DNA of 64,000 nt from Cellulophaga omnivescoria (GCF_001999725.1 NZ_MDDP01000010.1:248001-312000), one strand, 5' to 3'; counted from the stretch's first letter, positions 40,531 through 51,069 are shown. The notes: a model not told the origin generated them from the sequence alone. Made by a program: numbers and translations.

Positions 40531-41377
40531 TGGCTATCTTTTTTGTAAGTGCTACAAAATCCGCAACTGCTAATTGTTCTGGACGTTTGCCAAAGATAGG
40601 GTCTTCTTTTAAATTATCAGAAAGTTCAAAGGTTTTTAAGCTATTTCTGATGGTTTTTCTACGCTGATTAAATACTGCTTTTACAACACGGTATAATAAT
40701 TTTTCATCTACACCTATGTCTAAATTTTCTTTACGAGTTAGCCTTAGTACACCAGAGTCTACCTTTGGCGGTGGATTAAAAACTGTTGGAGGTACAGTAA
40801 ACAAATACTCTGCGTGGTAGTAAGCTTGTGTTAATACAGATAAAATACCATAAGCTTTACTACCTTCTTTAGAGCAAATGCGCTCTGCAACTTCTTTTTG
40901 AAACATACCTGTAAACTCTGGTATCTGCTCTTTGTGTTCTAGTGTTTTAAACACAATTTGTGTAGATATGTTGTACGGGAAATTACCGCTTATAGCAAAT
41001 TGTTCGTCGCCAAAAATGGTAGTTAAATCTTGTTTTAAAAAATCTGCCTCCACAACTTTAAATGTACCTTTTCGGTTAAGTAAATCTGGGTGTTCTAATA
41101 AAAAATTCTGATTTAAATATGCTATAGATTCAGTATCTAAATCCATAGCTATTAAATTTAAATTATGTTTTAAAATGTACTTGGTAAGTACACCAGTACC
41201 CGGACCAATTTCTATAACGTTTGTGTACCCAGTATGAGTTAATGTTTCTGCAATTTGTTGTGCAATAGCTTCATCTGTCAAAAAATGCTGGCCAAGGTGT
41301 TTTTTAGCCTTAACAGGACTATCATTTTTACGTTCGGCCTTATTTTTCTTGAAAAATTCTTTCTTTTTTTTAGACAT
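40517..41377 (-). CDS. rsmA: 16S rRNA (adenine1518-N6/adenine1519-N6)-dimethyltransferase RsmA
   Basis: The 286-residue cytoplasmic enzyme dimethylates two adjacent adenines in helix 45 of 16S rRNA. Visible motifs are [36 protein letters not shown] (SAM site), [18 protein letters not shown] (NLPY-like catalytic motif as NFPY), and [19 protein letters not shown]. The first 22 residues are a lysine-rich extension ([18 protein letters not shown]). It overlaps mgtE by 14 bp. Confidence 0.95.
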   Translation of the reverse strand: MSKKKKEFFKKNKAERKNDSPVKAKKHLGQHFLTDEAIAQQIAETLTHTGYTNVIEIGPGTGVLTKYILKHNLNLIAMDLDTESIAYLNQNFLLEHPDLLNRKGTFKVVEADFLKQDLTTIFGDEQFAISGNFPYNISTQIVFKTLEHKEQIPEFTGMFQKEVAERICSKEGSKAYGILSVLTQAYYHAEYLFTVPPTVFNPPPKVDSGVLRLTRKENLDIGVDEKLLYRVVKAVFNQRRKTIRNSLKTFELSDNLKEDPIFGKRPEQLAVADFVALTKKIANDTV

Positions 41378-41425
41378 ATTTATGTAGCTAATTGTTTAAA
41401 ACTTTGTTTTTTGCAAAAGGTAGTT

Positions 41426-41758
41426 TTATTTTTTTGCAGGAGTTAATACTGCTTCTCCAATAACTTCTAACTCTGTTCTAAAAGCAACAAACTTGCCAGC
41501 AAAAAGCTTGTTTGCTTCCTGGCGTAGTTTATCTGCGTCATCTTTGTAATAAACGTCTAAAGTTTCTTTGTTTGGTGTGCTGTATTGTACAGAGTATGTT
41601 ACACCTCCCATTTCTTCTTTTATAATAACCTTACACATTTTTGCACCTGTAAATTTACCAGTAGCTAACATATCTGGTATGTGTGTTTCTTTCATCCAAG
41701 ACAACCACTTATCGTGCACTTCTTCCTCTACATTAATGGTTACGTTGTATATATACAT
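41426..41758 (-). CDS. DUF4286 family protein
   Basis: The 110-residue cytoplasmic protein matches the DUF4286 pattern: MYIYNVTINVEEEVHDKWLSWMKETHIPDMLATGKFTGAKMCKV, then VTYSVQYSTPNKETLDVYYKDDADKLRQEANKLFAGKFVAFRTELEVI. A ferredoxin-like alpha/beta fold is probable. Function is unknown. It is between the TPR protein gene (51 bp) and rsmA (48 bp) on the same strand, a conserved-looking neighbourhood. Confidence 0.85.
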   Translation of the reverse strand: MYIYNVTINVEEEVHDKWLSWMKETHIPDMLATGKFTGAKMCKVIIKEEMGGVTYSVQYSTPNKETLDVYYKDDADKLRQEANKLFAGKFVAFRTELEVIGEAVLTPAKK

Positions 41759-41809
41759 AATCTTTTTTTTAGTGTAATGTTTATTTTTGTACAGTTTGCA
41801 AAGCTATAA

Positions 41810-43597
41810 CTAATTTATAGCGTCTCCTCTAAGTTTTCTAAACTCTTTTCTTGCTAACGGGAAAAAATAGCTGTCTTGGTAACTGTATATTATTTTTTCA
41901 TAGTGATATTTAGCTTCTTCTGGCTTATAAAGTATGTTTTGGTACAAATTACCTAAAGCATAATGAGCATCATCGGCTAAAATACCTGTTCCATAAAACT
42001 CTATAATTTTCAGGTAATTAAACTCCGCTTTTTCATATTTTTTTTGCTCTATAAGTAGCTCTGCCTGTTTTAATAAGGCTTCATCTTCAATTTTTTCTCC
42101 TTTGTGATTTTCTAAAATATCATCTAAAGCCGCTATTGCTGCTGCGGTTTTATTTTGGTATGCTAATAAATCTGCCGTAGCATACTTTTTAAGTGCTGTT
42201 TTGGTAGAGTCTTGCAAACTATTATCTGAAATTAAAAGGCTAAGTTGCATTGCATCATTTGCAATTAATTGAGAAGTAGAGCTACGTAAGACCTTTAATT
42301 GTGCCAAAGCCCAATCAAAATCTCCTTTATAAAAACTAGCCTTAGCTACTTTAAAGCGTGCATTTTGCGCTAAAATATCATTTTTTAGATTTTTTTGTAT
42401 TTGTGTGTAATAAATTAAGGCTTCGTTAAATCTTTTATTATAAACCAAAATATCTGCTAAAGCCATTTTTACTTTGGCTTCTTCATATCTGTTAAGTTGT
42501 AACTCTAAAGTTTTTTTTAAGACAGATGTAGCTTCTGCGGTACTGTTTTTTTTAAAGGCCAAAAAATTGGCATATTTTAATTGTAATTGTATGCTATGTG
42601 GTTTATAGCCATAGGTTTCTAAAAGATAGTTAAAAGATTTTTGAGCTGCTTCTGTGTTTTTATTTTCAGACAAATCTAAGTCTAGTTCTACTCTCTGCAA
42701 CTCTGCATATAATTTTATATTATCTACTCTAGTGCTATTTGTTACAATGTAATTAAAAATTTCTTGTGCAGTTTCTTTTTCATTTTCATCAACACATATA
42801 TTAGCCAATGTTTGTAATCTTCTTAAGCTGGCGTCTTGTGAGCGCTTATAAATAGCTTTTTCTTGACTAAAGGCACTGTAATATTGCTTTTGCTGTATAA
42901 ATAACCAACTTAGCATCTCATTCCAAATAATATCCGGACTCCTTTGTGCGTTTTTAAGTATAAGTTTTTTTAATATTGTGTTGTTTCGGTAATCAGAATC
43001 TGCTGTAATAAAATCGTCTAAATTACGTATTACAGTAGGCATTTTATTTGGGTCTTTGCCCACTATGTTTAATAAACTAGAAAACATTTTTTCTACATTA
43101 CCCTGTTCTCCGTATATGCGCGCTAATTGAAAATTAAAGTCTAAAGCAGGGTTTAGTTGCATTGCTTTACTGTACGTTTTTGCCGCATAGTCTAAAAGGG
43201 AATAATTCTGAAATTTATAAGCTAAACCGTAGCCATCTCTAGGGTTTTCTTCAACTTTAGAGTATGCTAAATCGTAATACTTTGTGGCTTCTGCATCTTT
43301 ACCTTGTAAGGTGTAGTTGTGCCCTAAGTCTATGTAATAAACTGGGTGTGGGTTGGGAGATTGTAGGTTTGCTTTTATAAGTTTTTCTGCATCTGCATAA
43401 CGCTCTAACTGTTGGTAACAACTAATTAAAAACGTTTGATAGTCTGATCTTCTTGGGTTTTCTTTAACCAATCTTTCGTAAAAAACTACAGCCTTGTCAA
43501 AATCGCCATCATCAAAATATTGTTTAGCTAAAAAGCTGTTTTGCCCAACGGAAAGTTGCGCAAAACAGCAGGCTAGTATAAGTATAAATATTCTCAA
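41810..43597 (-). CDS. Exported TPR-repeat protein
   Basis: The 595-residue protein has a signal peptide (MRIFILILACCFAQLSVGQ). TPR-type helical repeats run through most of its length, for example AKQYFDDGDFDKAVVFYERLVKENP, VYYIDLGHNYTLQGKDAEATKYYDLAYSK, LADILVYNKRFNEALIYYTQIQK and AELLIEQKKYEKAEFNYLKIIEFYG. It is likely a periplasmic scaffold for an envelope complex. No enzymatic domain is visible. It follows serS by 56 bp. Confidence 0.88.
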   Translation of the reverse strand: MRIFILILACCFAQLSVGQNSFLAKQYFDDGDFDKAVVFYERLVKENPRRSDYQTFLISCYQQLERYADAEKLIKANLQSPNPHPVYYIDLGHNYTLQGKDAEATKYYDLAYSKVEENPRDGYGLAYKFQNYSLLDYAAKTYSKAMQLNPALDFNFQLARIYGEQGNVEKMFSSLLNIVGKDPNKMPTVIRNLDDFITADSDYRNNTILKKLILKNAQRSPDIIWNEMLSWLFIQQKQYYSAFSQEKAIYKRSQDASLRRLQTLANICVDENEKETAQEIFNYIVTNSTRVDNIKLYAELQRVELDLDLSENKNTEAAQKSFNYLLETYGYKPHSIQLQLKYANFLAFKKNSTAEATSVLKKTLELQLNRYEEAKVKMALADILVYNKRFNEALIYYTQIQKNLKNDILAQNARFKVAKASFYKGDFDWALAQLKVLRSSTSQLIANDAMQLSLLISDNSLQDSTKTALKKYATADLLAYQNKTAAAIAALDDILENHKGEKIEDEALLKQAELLIEQKKYEKAEFNYLKIIEFYGTGILADDAHYALGNLYQNILYKPEEAKYHYEKIIYSYQDSYFFPLARKEFRKLRGDAIN

Positions 43598-43653
43598 GAA
43601 ATCTATTTTTTAGTAAAGATACCAAGAATATAAGAAGTTCTTGTTAAAGTAAC

Positions 43654-44925
43654 TTAATCTATCATATCAAAACCACAGTAAGGCACAAGAACATCTGGTA
43701 TTTTAATGCCATTTTCTGTTTGGTAATTCTCTAAAATTCCGGCTAAAACACGTGGCAAAGCTAAAGAGCTACCATTTAAAGTATGCGCAAATTGGCTTTT
43801 ACCATTGTCATCTTTAAAACGTAACTTAAGTCTGTTTGCTTGGTATGCTTCAAAGTTAGACGCAGAACTAATTTCTAACCAACGGTCTTGTGCTGTAGAA
43901 AAAACTTCAAAATCAAACGTAAGCGCAGCAGTAAAACCAAGGTCGCCACCACATAGGCGTAAAATTCTGTAAGGTAGTTTTAATTCTCTTAAAATATCTT
44001 TAATATGTTCTACCATACCATCTAATGCGGCATAAGAGTTGTCTGGGTGTTCTACGCGTACAATTTCAACCTTATCAAACTGGTGTAATCTATTTAATCC
44101 TCGTACGTGTGCACCGTAACTACCAGCTTCTCTTCTAAAACAAGGAGTGTAACCTGTGTAGGTTATAGGAAAATCTTTTTGATTTACTATACTGTCTCTA
44201 AAAATGTTAGTTACTGGTACTTCTGCAGTTGGTATTAAGTATAAATCATCGGCAGTAACGTGGTACATTTGTCCTTCTTTGTCTGGTAACTGCCCTGTTC
44301 CGTAACCAGAAGCTTCATTAACTAAATGCGGAACCTGAATTTCTTGGTAGCCAGCAGCTGTATTTTTATCTAAAAAATATGAAATTAAGGCACGTTGCAA
44401 TCTTGCTCCTTTTCCTTTATAAACAGGAAAACCGGCACCAGCAATTTTAACTCCAAGTTCAAAATCTATTATGTCATATTTTTTAGCTAGTTCCCAGTGC
44501 GGTAAAGCACCTTCTGCTAATTCAGGAATATCTCCTTCTCTAAAAATTTCCTCATTATCTTCATCAGTACTTCCTGCAGGCACACTTGAGTGTGGTACGT
44601 TAGGAATTTGGTACAGTAAGCTTTGTAATTCTTCTGCAACGCTATTTAGTTCTTCTTGGTAGATTTTAGATTCGTCTTTTAAAGCAACAGTACGTTCCTT
44701 TAAAACGTTAGCTTCTTGCGCTTTTCCGGACTTAAAAAGCATACCAATTTCTTTAGATAACTTATTGCTCTCTGCAAGTGTGTTGTCTAATTTGGTTTGT
44801 GCATCTCTACGTTTTTCATCTAATGAAAGTACGTTTTCTAACAAAGGAGCTGCATCTATATTACGCTTTTTTAGGGCGATAATAATCTCGTCTTTTTGTT
44901 CTCGGATAGCTTGAAGCTGTAGCAT
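43654..44925 (-). CDS. serS: Seryl-tRNA synthetase
   Basis: The 423-residue class II synthetase charges tRNA-Ser. The N-terminal antiparallel coiled coil (about 1-110) binds the long variable arm. The catalytic part has LIPTAEVPVTNIFRDSIV, motif 2 in TPCFRREAGSYGAHVRGLNRLHQFDKVEIVRVEHP, and motif 3 in TLNGSSLALPRVLAGILENYQ. It is full length, with a well-formed promoter upstream (44944-44973). Confidence 0.96.
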   Translation of the reverse strand: MLQLQAIREQKDEIIIALKKRNIDAAPLLENVLSLDEKRRDAQTKLDNTLAESNKLSKEIGMLFKSGKAQEANVLKERTVALKDESKIYQEELNSVAEELQSLLYQIPNVPHSSVPAGSTDEDNEEIFREGDIPELAEGALPHWELAKKYDIIDFELGVKIAGAGFPVYKGKGARLQRALISYFLDKNTAAGYQEIQVPHLVNEASGYGTGQLPDKEGQMYHVTADDLYLIPTAEVPVTNIFRDSIVNQKDFPITYTGYTPCFRREAGSYGAHVRGLNRLHQFDKVEIVRVEHPDNSYAALDGMVEHIKDILRELKLPYRILRLCGGDLGFTAALTFDFEVFSTAQDRWLEISSASNFEAYQANRLKLRFKDDNGKSQFAHTLNGSSLALPRVLAGILENYQTENGIKIPDVLVPYCGFDMID

Positions 44926-44943
44926 TTATTTAAATTTTAAAAG

Positions 44944-44973
44944 CAAATTTAATGGTAAAAAGGGATTGCGCAA
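44944..44973 (-). promoter_or_regulatory. Promoter of serS
   Basis: On the minus strand TTG (44973-44971) is followed after 19 bp by TAAATTTG (44951-44944), an exact match to TTG-N19-TAnnTTTG. The serS start codon is 18 bp downstream of the -7 element. Confidence 0.8.
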
Positions 44974-45013
44974 AAGAGAAAGCGTAAAACTTGAAGAGTT
45001 TAGTGCTTGTAAT

Positions 45014-46324
45014 TTACTTTGGACTAGGTAAAATAAAATTATTGTGCTTAAAATGATGCCATTTTTCTTGTGCTAAATCTACTTTAGGATCTATAAAAGG
45101 TTGGTATGGTTTGCCGTTAATGCTAACTCTAGAGTTTACGTACACAGCAATATTTTTATTTTCCTTTTTAGCTTCTTTTTTTAAATGTTGTGCAAATTGC
45201 CAAATAAAATCTGGATATGCTCCTATTTTTCTGCGTTGTTTTTTAGTAAGATAGTTGCTTAAATTAATTCGCTTTTTTTCATTTGTGTCTTTGTCTACTG
45301 TAGTAAAAGTAACGCTGCCAGAACGTGAGCGCAACATCATACGCCAACTAAGTCTGTGTCCTTCTTCGGTCCATAAAACATCGTCTTTAAAAAAATGATG
45401 TCTTACAGGTAATACTAATTGAAATAAAAAATAAATTATCCAAATACTAACAACAAGGTTTTTATGTTTAGGAGTAGTTGTGGTAATTGGTAGAGCCTTT
45501 TTCTCTACCATATAAAATATTTTTCTAAGTTTTTGTGGCTCAAAAAAGAAAACGGTAAAGGCTAAAGCCAAGTATGGGAAAATACCTATTTGAAAAACAA
45601 TTGAGTTAAACAAGTGAAAAAAGATAGCTAAAACAAAAGCTATTTTTCGGCTAGGTTTCCATAATAATGCCGGAATAATAAGTAAATCAAACAAAATACC
45701 AAAAACAGCAACTACTTTATGTACCCATGCTAGTTGTAAAAATTCTCCAATTAAAAAATAATTGGCCTTGTTTTGCATAAGTACTTTTATAAAACCAAAG
45801 TCTAACCAGTCTGCATATAATTTAGCTACAGATGCATACGTATAAACTATGGTTAATTGTAATACAATTATGTACTTGTTGTACGCATACATTTTATTGG
45901 TGCGTATTTCTGGATTTTTCCTAGCATCTATAGAGTTGTCTGCATTTGCAGGGAAAAATACCATTATCCAAGAAATTAACATTAATAGGTAATAATGGTT
46001 GTTGTATGATGTTTTTTGCATTAAGTAAACACTAGTCCATAGCAACGCAAAAGTTAACATACTGTAGCGGTATTTATACCCAACGGAAATAAAAATACCT
46101 GTAATACCCATAATTACAAAATAAGCATACATACCTGGGCCAGTAATTGTGTTTAGCCACTCAAAACCTATAAAACTAAAATTAAAAGTAGGTTCTACCA
46201 GGTTGGCTTTTACCCAGCCAGTAAGTATAGCGCCAAAAGACTCTAAACTTATAAGTATGCCAAAAAATATTCTAAAAAGAATTAAGCCGGCATTGTCTAT
46301 TTTTTTAAATAGGAAAGTGGTCAT
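45014..46324 (-). CDS. HTTM / vitamin K-dependent gamma-carboxylase-like membrane protein
   Basis: The 436-residue inner-membrane protein has about seven or eight hydrophobic helices (for example LILFRIFFGILISLESFGAIL, AYFVIMGITGIFISVGY, LLMLISWIMVFFP, VVAVFGILFDLLIIPALLW). It also has VYTYASVAKLYADWL, which matches the YAxxAKLxxDWL signature of the HTTM/gamma-carboxylase family, and a C-terminal soluble region with EGHRLSWRMMLRSRSGSVTF. Eukaryotic members carboxylate glutamate; bacterial substrates are mostly unknown. Its ATG overlaps the ribF stop by 4 bp, so it is translated with ribF. Confidence 0.82.
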   Translation of the reverse strand: MTTFLFKKIDNAGLILFRIFFGILISLESFGAILTGWVKANLVEPTFNFSFIGFEWLNTITGPGMYAYFVIMGITGIFISVGYKYRYSMLTFALLWTSVYLMQKTSYNNHYYLLMLISWIMVFFPANADNSIDARKNPEIRTNKMYAYNKYIIVLQLTIVYTYASVAKLYADWLDFGFIKVLMQNKANYFLIGEFLQLAWVHKVVAVFGILFDLLIIPALLWKPSRKIAFVLAIFFHLFNSIVFQIGIFPYLALAFTVFFFEPQKLRKIFYMVEKKALPITTTTPKHKNLVVSIWIIYFLFQLVLPVRHHFFKDDVLWTEEGHRLSWRMMLRSRSGSVTFTTVDKDTNEKKRINLSNYLTKKQRRKIGAYPDFIWQFAQHLKKEAKKENKNIAVYVNSRVSINGKPYQPFIDPKVDLAQEKWHHFKHNNFILPSPK

Positions 46325-47250
46325 AGTTTAGCAATTAAACTAGTAGCAGTTTCTTGGTCTTTTGTAAGCTGATTTTTTAAATCGTCTAAAGAGTTAAACT
46401 TTATCTCATCTCTTATGCGGTCTAAAATGTCTACCTGTATTTTTTTGCCGTACAGGTCTTCGTTAAAGTTAAAAAAGTGTACCTCTATAGTTTGTTCTGT
46501 GCCGTTAACGGTAGGGTTGTAGCCAATATTCATCATACCAAAAACAGTAACATTATGTAATTTAGCTTTAACTACATACACTCCGTTTTTAGGAATTAGC
46601 TTATATTCTTCTTTAATATAAATATTTGCAGTAGGAAAATTTAATTGCCTGCCTAAACCTTTACCTTTTGTAACAATACCCGTTAGCATATAGTTGTAAC
46701 CAAGGTAACTGTTTGCTTTTTTAACATCACCTTCTGCTAAAGCTTTTCTAATTTTAGTAGAGCTAACAGATACATCATCAATTTCCTGTGCAGTAATTTC
46801 TTCCACATCAAAATCAAATGTAATGCCGTAATTTTTAAGGTCGTTAATATCTGCATTACGGTTACGTCCAAATCTGTGATCGTAACCAATAATAATTTTT
46901 TTAGTATTGAGTTTATTAACTAAGAGGTCGCGGACAAAATCTATTGCACTTAGTCTAGAAAATTCTTTAGAGAAAGGATGAACAATTAAAAAGTCTAAGC
47001 CTAAGTTGCTTAGTATCATTTCTTTTTCTTCAATAGTGTTAAGTAATTTAATATTACTATCTTGTTGCAAAACCATTCTAGGATGTGGGAAAAAAGTAAG
47101 TACTGTACTTTCTATTTCTAACAGTTTGGCACTATTTATGAGTCTTTCTAGTATCTTTTTATGGCCAATATGTACACCGTCAAAAGTACCAATTGTAATA
47201 ACTGTAGCGTGTGCTTTGTCGAATTTTGAAATGCTTTTAATTGTTATCAC
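46321..47250 (-). CDS. ribF: Bifunctional riboflavin kinase / FMN adenylyltransferase
   Basis: The 309-residue enzyme makes FMN and then FAD from riboflavin. The N-terminal adenylyltransferase domain has VITIGTFDGVHIGHKKILERL, TFFPHPRMVLQ and IIIGYDHRFGRNRNADI. The C-terminal riboflavin kinase domain has GIVTKGKGLGRQLNFPTANIYI, NGVYVVKA and VHFFNFNEDLYGKKIQVDILDRIRDEIKF. Length and order are standard. It heads a two-gene unit with the gamma-carboxylase-like gene and is divergent from the protease gene. Confidence 0.96.
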   Translation of the reverse strand: MITIKSISKFDKAHATVITIGTFDGVHIGHKKILERLINSAKLLEIESTVLTFFPHPRMVLQQDSNIKLLNTIEEKEMILSNLGLDFLIVHPFSKEFSRLSAIDFVRDLLVNKLNTKKIIIGYDHRFGRNRNADINDLKNYGITFDFDVEEITAQEIDDVSVSSTKIRKALAEGDVKKANSYLGYNYMLTGIVTKGKGLGRQLNFPTANIYIKEEYKLIPKNGVYVVKAKLHNVTVFGMMNIGYNPTVNGTEQTIEVHFFNFNEDLYGKKIQVDILDRIRDEIKFNSLDDLKNQLTKDQETATSLIAKL

Positions 47251-47298
47251 GAGACTAAAATAATAAAAAGACTATTTTTGAATATTAAATTGCTTTGA

Positions 47299-50200
47299 AT
47301 GATTACAAAACTACGCCTTGTTTTTTCAATAACCATATTATTTGGTAGCTTTTACGGTATTGCACAACAGAATTATTGGAAAACTAGTGATTTGCAACGT
47401 AATTCGGCAGCTAAATCTATACAAAATTTAGATGTAAATGAAGCAAAAACGTTTTATTTAGATGAATCAGCATTTTCTACAACATTACAAGCAAATAAAA
47501 GTGCTAAAGGAAAAAAAGTGGTTTATTTTCCAGATGTAAATGGAGAATTAAAAGCCTTTTATGTAAATGAACATACAATTTTTGCACCAGGTCTTGCAAA
47601 AAAATATCCAAATATTAAGTCTTATGTAGGGTACGGTGTTGTAAATCCAAAAGAAAGAATACGTTTTAGTATGTCTCATAAAGGTATACAAAGTATGATG
47701 GTGTCTGCAGACAGAGAAGAGGCGATTTATATGCAGCCTACAAAACAAAGTAAAGAAGAATATGTAGTGTACAAAGCAAGTGCGCACCAGCATAAAGATG
47801 AGTTTGTTTGTGAAACTAAATCTGTTATTGCTACAAGTAAAAAAGCATCTGCAGCTAGGCAAATAAACGACCAAACTTTAAGAACATACAGAATAGCTAT
47901 TTCTGCATCTGGTGAATATACAGCTTATCATGGTGGTAGTGTGGCAGATGCATTGGCAGCAATAAATGCAACACTAACAAGAGTAAACGCGGTTTTTGAG
48001 ACCGATTTAGGAATACATTTAGAACTGGTAGCAAATACAGACCAAGTTATATACACAGATGCAGCAACAGATCCGTATTCTGGTAGTTTAAATACACAAG
48101 CCCAAAATACATTTACTACGGTAATTGGTTCTGCTAATTATGATGTAGGGCATCTTTTTCATCAAGGACCAAACGGAGGTAATGCTGGTACAGTAGGCTC
48201 TGTTTGTGACGATAATTGGAAAGGTAGAGCTTATTCTTCTCGTAGTACGCCAGAAGGAGATTTGTTTGATGTAGATTTTGTTGCTCATGAAATTGGACAC
48301 CAATTTGGAGCAAACCATACCTGGTCTTTTGACTCTGAAGGAACTTTAGTGCAAGCAGAACCAGCTAGTGGATCTACAATTATGGGATATGCAGGCATTG
48401 CAGATGGTAATAATGTGCAAACTAACGGAGATGATTATTTTCATTATTATAGTATTTTTCAAATTGCTGAGTATGTTAGTAACATAAGTTGTGGTGTAAC
48501 TACGGCAATTTCCAATAATCCGCCTGTAATAAGTCCTTTGTCTAACTATATAATTCCTAAGTCAACCCCGTTTGTTTTGTCTGGAGAGGCAACAGATTTA
48601 GATGCTGGAGATGTGTTAACATATGCCTGGGAGCAGATAGATAATGGCGTTGTTACCCGAACTAATTTTGGACCAGAGAACCCTAGTGGAGCTAATTTTA
48701 GATCTTTAAAGCCTACAATTGAAAAAGAACGTTATTTTCCTAAAATAGAGCGTGTTATACAGGGTAATTTAACTCAGGTAAATCCTTCTGAAGGTTCTTC
48801 TTGGGAAACAGTTTCTGATGTAGAGAGAGATTTAAATTTTGCTTTAACAGTAAGAGACAATGTTGTTGGAGGCGGACAAGTAGTATCTGAAACTATGAAT
48901 GTGCGAGTGGTAAATGCTGCAGGGCCATTTAAGGTAACATCACAATCTAATAATGAGGTATACCAATCTGGTTCTGTACAGTTGGTAACATGGGATGTGG
49001 CAGGTACTAATGCGGCACCCATAAACACAGAGGCAGTAAATATATATATGTCAATAGATTCTGGATTGTCTTTTCCTATTGTATTGGCAGAGAATGTAAT
49101 TAATGACGGATCGCAAATTGTACAAATACCAAATGTTGTTACAACAACTGCTAGAATACGTGTAATGCCTACAGACAATGTGTATTATGCCATTAATTCA
49201 TCAAACTTTACTGTAAATACATCAGATGTTAACTTGGAATTTGTAGAGTTAACTTATAATGTATGTCAGCCTAACAATGTAGTAATACCTTTTAAATATA
49301 CTGTTAATAATGGATTTGATGAGACCTCTACGTTTAGTGTTTTTGGTGCGCCAACAAATTTAGGCGTAGCTTTTTCTACTCCAACGGCAGATACAAATAA
49401 TACCAATGTAGATTTAACCTTGTCTAATACCCAAAATGTAGCGCCAGGAACTTATGAAATTACTGTACTTTCTACATCTGCAACAAATACTACGGGAGTG
49501 GTTATTACATTAGTAATTGGCAATACTAGTTTTGCAGATGTGGGGTTAATTTCTCCAGGTAATGGTGCGGCCGGTGTTAATATGAACGAAACGCTACTGT
49601 GGGAAGAAAACGTAGCATATTCTTCTTATGATTTAGAGATAGCCACAGATGCTGCTTTTACCAATATAGTTGAAGCAAAAACAACTCCTTTTACCACATA
49701 TAAACCAACTGGTTTGTTGGCAGAAACAACGTATTATTGGCGTGTTAAACCAAAAAGTTTGTGTGCAGAAGGTACTTTTGGTCCAGCGTATACATTTACC
49801 ACAGCCTTGGTTAGTTGTAATACCAAGCAGGCTCAAGACTTACCTAAAACCATACCAACCGTGGGTACATCTGTGCTACAGTCAAAAATTACCTTTTTAG
49901 ATGATTTGCCTATTACAGATGTAAATGTTAGTGTAGATATTACCCATAGTTTTTTAAGTGATTTAACTATAAGCCTTATTTCTCCTCAAGGAACAAGAGT
50001 GGTGTTAACCTCAAATTCTTGTGGAGATTTTCAGGATATTAATGCGGTTTTTGATGATGATAGTGCAAGTTTTGTTTGTGGTAGTGGCTCTGGTGCAGCA
50101 ATTGGTGGTAGTGTTAGGCCGTTGGGTTCATTGGCTTCATTAAATGGTGAATCGGTTTTAGGCGAATGGATTTTAGAGGTAAAAGATGGCGCTTCTTCTG

Positions 50201-51069
50201 ATGGTGGACAAATAAATAATTTTAGTTTAGAAATATGTGTAGAAGGTTTGTCTAGACCAGATGCAGATAATGATGGTGTTTTTGATGATGGAGATGATGC
50301 TTGTTTAGGAACACCAAATGGAGCAGAGGTAGATGTTAACGGTTGTGCTATTTACAGGTTTAGACCAGATAATTTTACAATTTCTATAGAAAGTGAAGCT
50401 TGTTCTACTAGCAATGATGGAGAAATTTTTATTGATGCTGTAGAAGAAATTAATTACAGTGTATCCATAACTGGTAACGGAGTTAATATTACAGAAGCAT
50501 TTACAGATACAGTAAGTTTAGACGATTTAAGTGCTGGTACGTACCAAATTTGTATATCTGGTACAGACGGTACAATTACTTATGAAGATTATTGTGTAAC
50601 AGTTGTTGTTACCCAACCAGATGTGTTACAAGTATTATCTGCTGTGCAGAATAAAACACTTAAATTGCAGTTAAGTGGTGCTAATTTGTACAATTTAGAG
50701 TTAAATGGAGTAACGCTACAAACTACAGATAAAACAGCTAGCTTGGCGCTTAAAAATGGTTTAAATACAGTAAAAGTGTCAACAGGTCTAGAATGCCAAG
50801 GGGTGTACCAGCAGCAAATTTATATTGCAGCAAATCCGGTAATATCACCAAACCCAACACAAGGCAAGGCTGTGGCTTATTTAGGTACTTTATCTGGCTC
50901 TGTAACGGTTACTATTTATACTTTAAGCGGACAAATATTAGAGCAGAAAGAATATACTGTTAAAGACGGAAAAGTGAATTTAGATGTATCTGCCTTAGCA
51001 AAGGGTATGTATGTTGTATTGTTTGATGGTGGTGTGGTTAAAGGTGAAACAAAATTAATTAAGAAATGA
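47299..51069 (+). CDS. Secreted reprolysin-like zinc metalloprotease with T9SS sorting domain
   Basis: The 1256-residue precursor has a signal peptide (MITKLRLVFSITILFGSFYGIAQ), a propeptide and an M12-type metalloprotease domain with the zinc motif HEIGHQFGANH at residues 330-340 and a later Met-turn (STIMGYAGIA). Further domains are an Ig/cadherin-like region, an FN3-like repeat (about 750-835), a proprotein-convertase P-domain (about 840-980), a thrombospondin type 3 calcium repeat (PDADNDGVFDDGDDACLGTPNG) and a C-terminal type A T9SS domain (NPTQGKAVAYL...GETKLIKK). It should act at or outside the cell surface. Its stop overlaps the next gene by 4 bp. Confidence 0.92.
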   Translation: MITKLRLVFSITILFGSFYGIAQQNYWKTSDLQRNSAAKSIQNLDVNEAKTFYLDESAFSTTLQANKSAKGKKVVYFPDVNGELKAFYVNEHTIFAPGLAKKYPNIKSYVGYGVVNPKERIRFSMSHKGIQSMMVSADREEAIYMQPTKQSKEEYVVYKASAHQHKDEFVCETKSVIATSKKASAARQINDQTLRTYRIAISASGEYTAYHGGSVADALAAINATLTRVNAVFETDLGIHLELVANTDQVIYTDAATDPYSGSLNTQAQNTFTTVIGSANYDVGHLFHQGPNGGNAGTVGSVCDDNWKGRAYSSRSTPEGDLFDVDFVAHEIGHQFGANHTWSFDSEGTLVQAEPASGSTIMGYAGIADGNNVQTNGDDYFHYYSIFQIAEYVSNISCGVTTAISNNPPVISPLSNYIIPKSTPFVLSGEATDLDAGDVLTYAWEQIDNGVVTRTNFGPENPSGANFRSLKPTIEKERYFPKIERVIQGNLTQVNPSEGSSWETVSDVERDLNFALTVRDNVVGGGQVVSETMNVRVVNAAGPFKVTSQSNNEVYQSGSVQLVTWDVAGTNAAPINTEAVNIYMSIDSGLSFPIVLAENVINDGSQIVQIPNVVTTTARIRVMPTDNVYYAINSSNFTVNTSDVNLEFVELTYNVCQPNNVVIPFKYTVNNGFDETSTFSVFGAPTNLGVAFSTPTADTNNTNVDLTLSNTQNVAPGTYEITVLSTSATNTTGVVITLVIGNTSFADVGLISPGNGAAGVNMNETLLWEENVAYSSYDLEIATDAAFTNIVEAKTTPFTTYKPTGLLAETTYYWRVKPKSLCAEGTFGPAYTFTTALVSCNTKQAQDLPKTIPTVGTSVLQSKITFLDDLPITDVNVSVDITHSFLSDLTISLISPQGTRVVLTSNSCGDFQDINAVFDDDSASFVCGSGSGAAIGGSVRPLGSLASLNGESVLGEWILEVKDGASSDGGQINNFSLEICVEGLSRPDADNDGVFDDGDDACLGTPNGAEVDVNGCAIYRFRPDNFTISIESEACSTSNDGEIFIDAVEEINYSVSITGNGVNITEAFTDTVSLDDLSAGTYQICISGTDGTITYEDYCVTVVVTQPDVLQVLSAVQNKTLKLQLSGANLYNLELNGVTLQTTDKTASLALKNGLNTVKVSTGLECQGVYQQQIYIAANPVISPNPTQGKAVAYLGTLSGSVTVTIYTLSGQILEQKEYTVKDGKVNLDVSALAKGMYVVLFDGGVVKGETKLIKK

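Noticed and set aside
47548-47874. Minus-strand frame opposite the metalloprotease
   Set aside because: Antisense shadow with low-complexity aromatic composition; the protease frame is clear.
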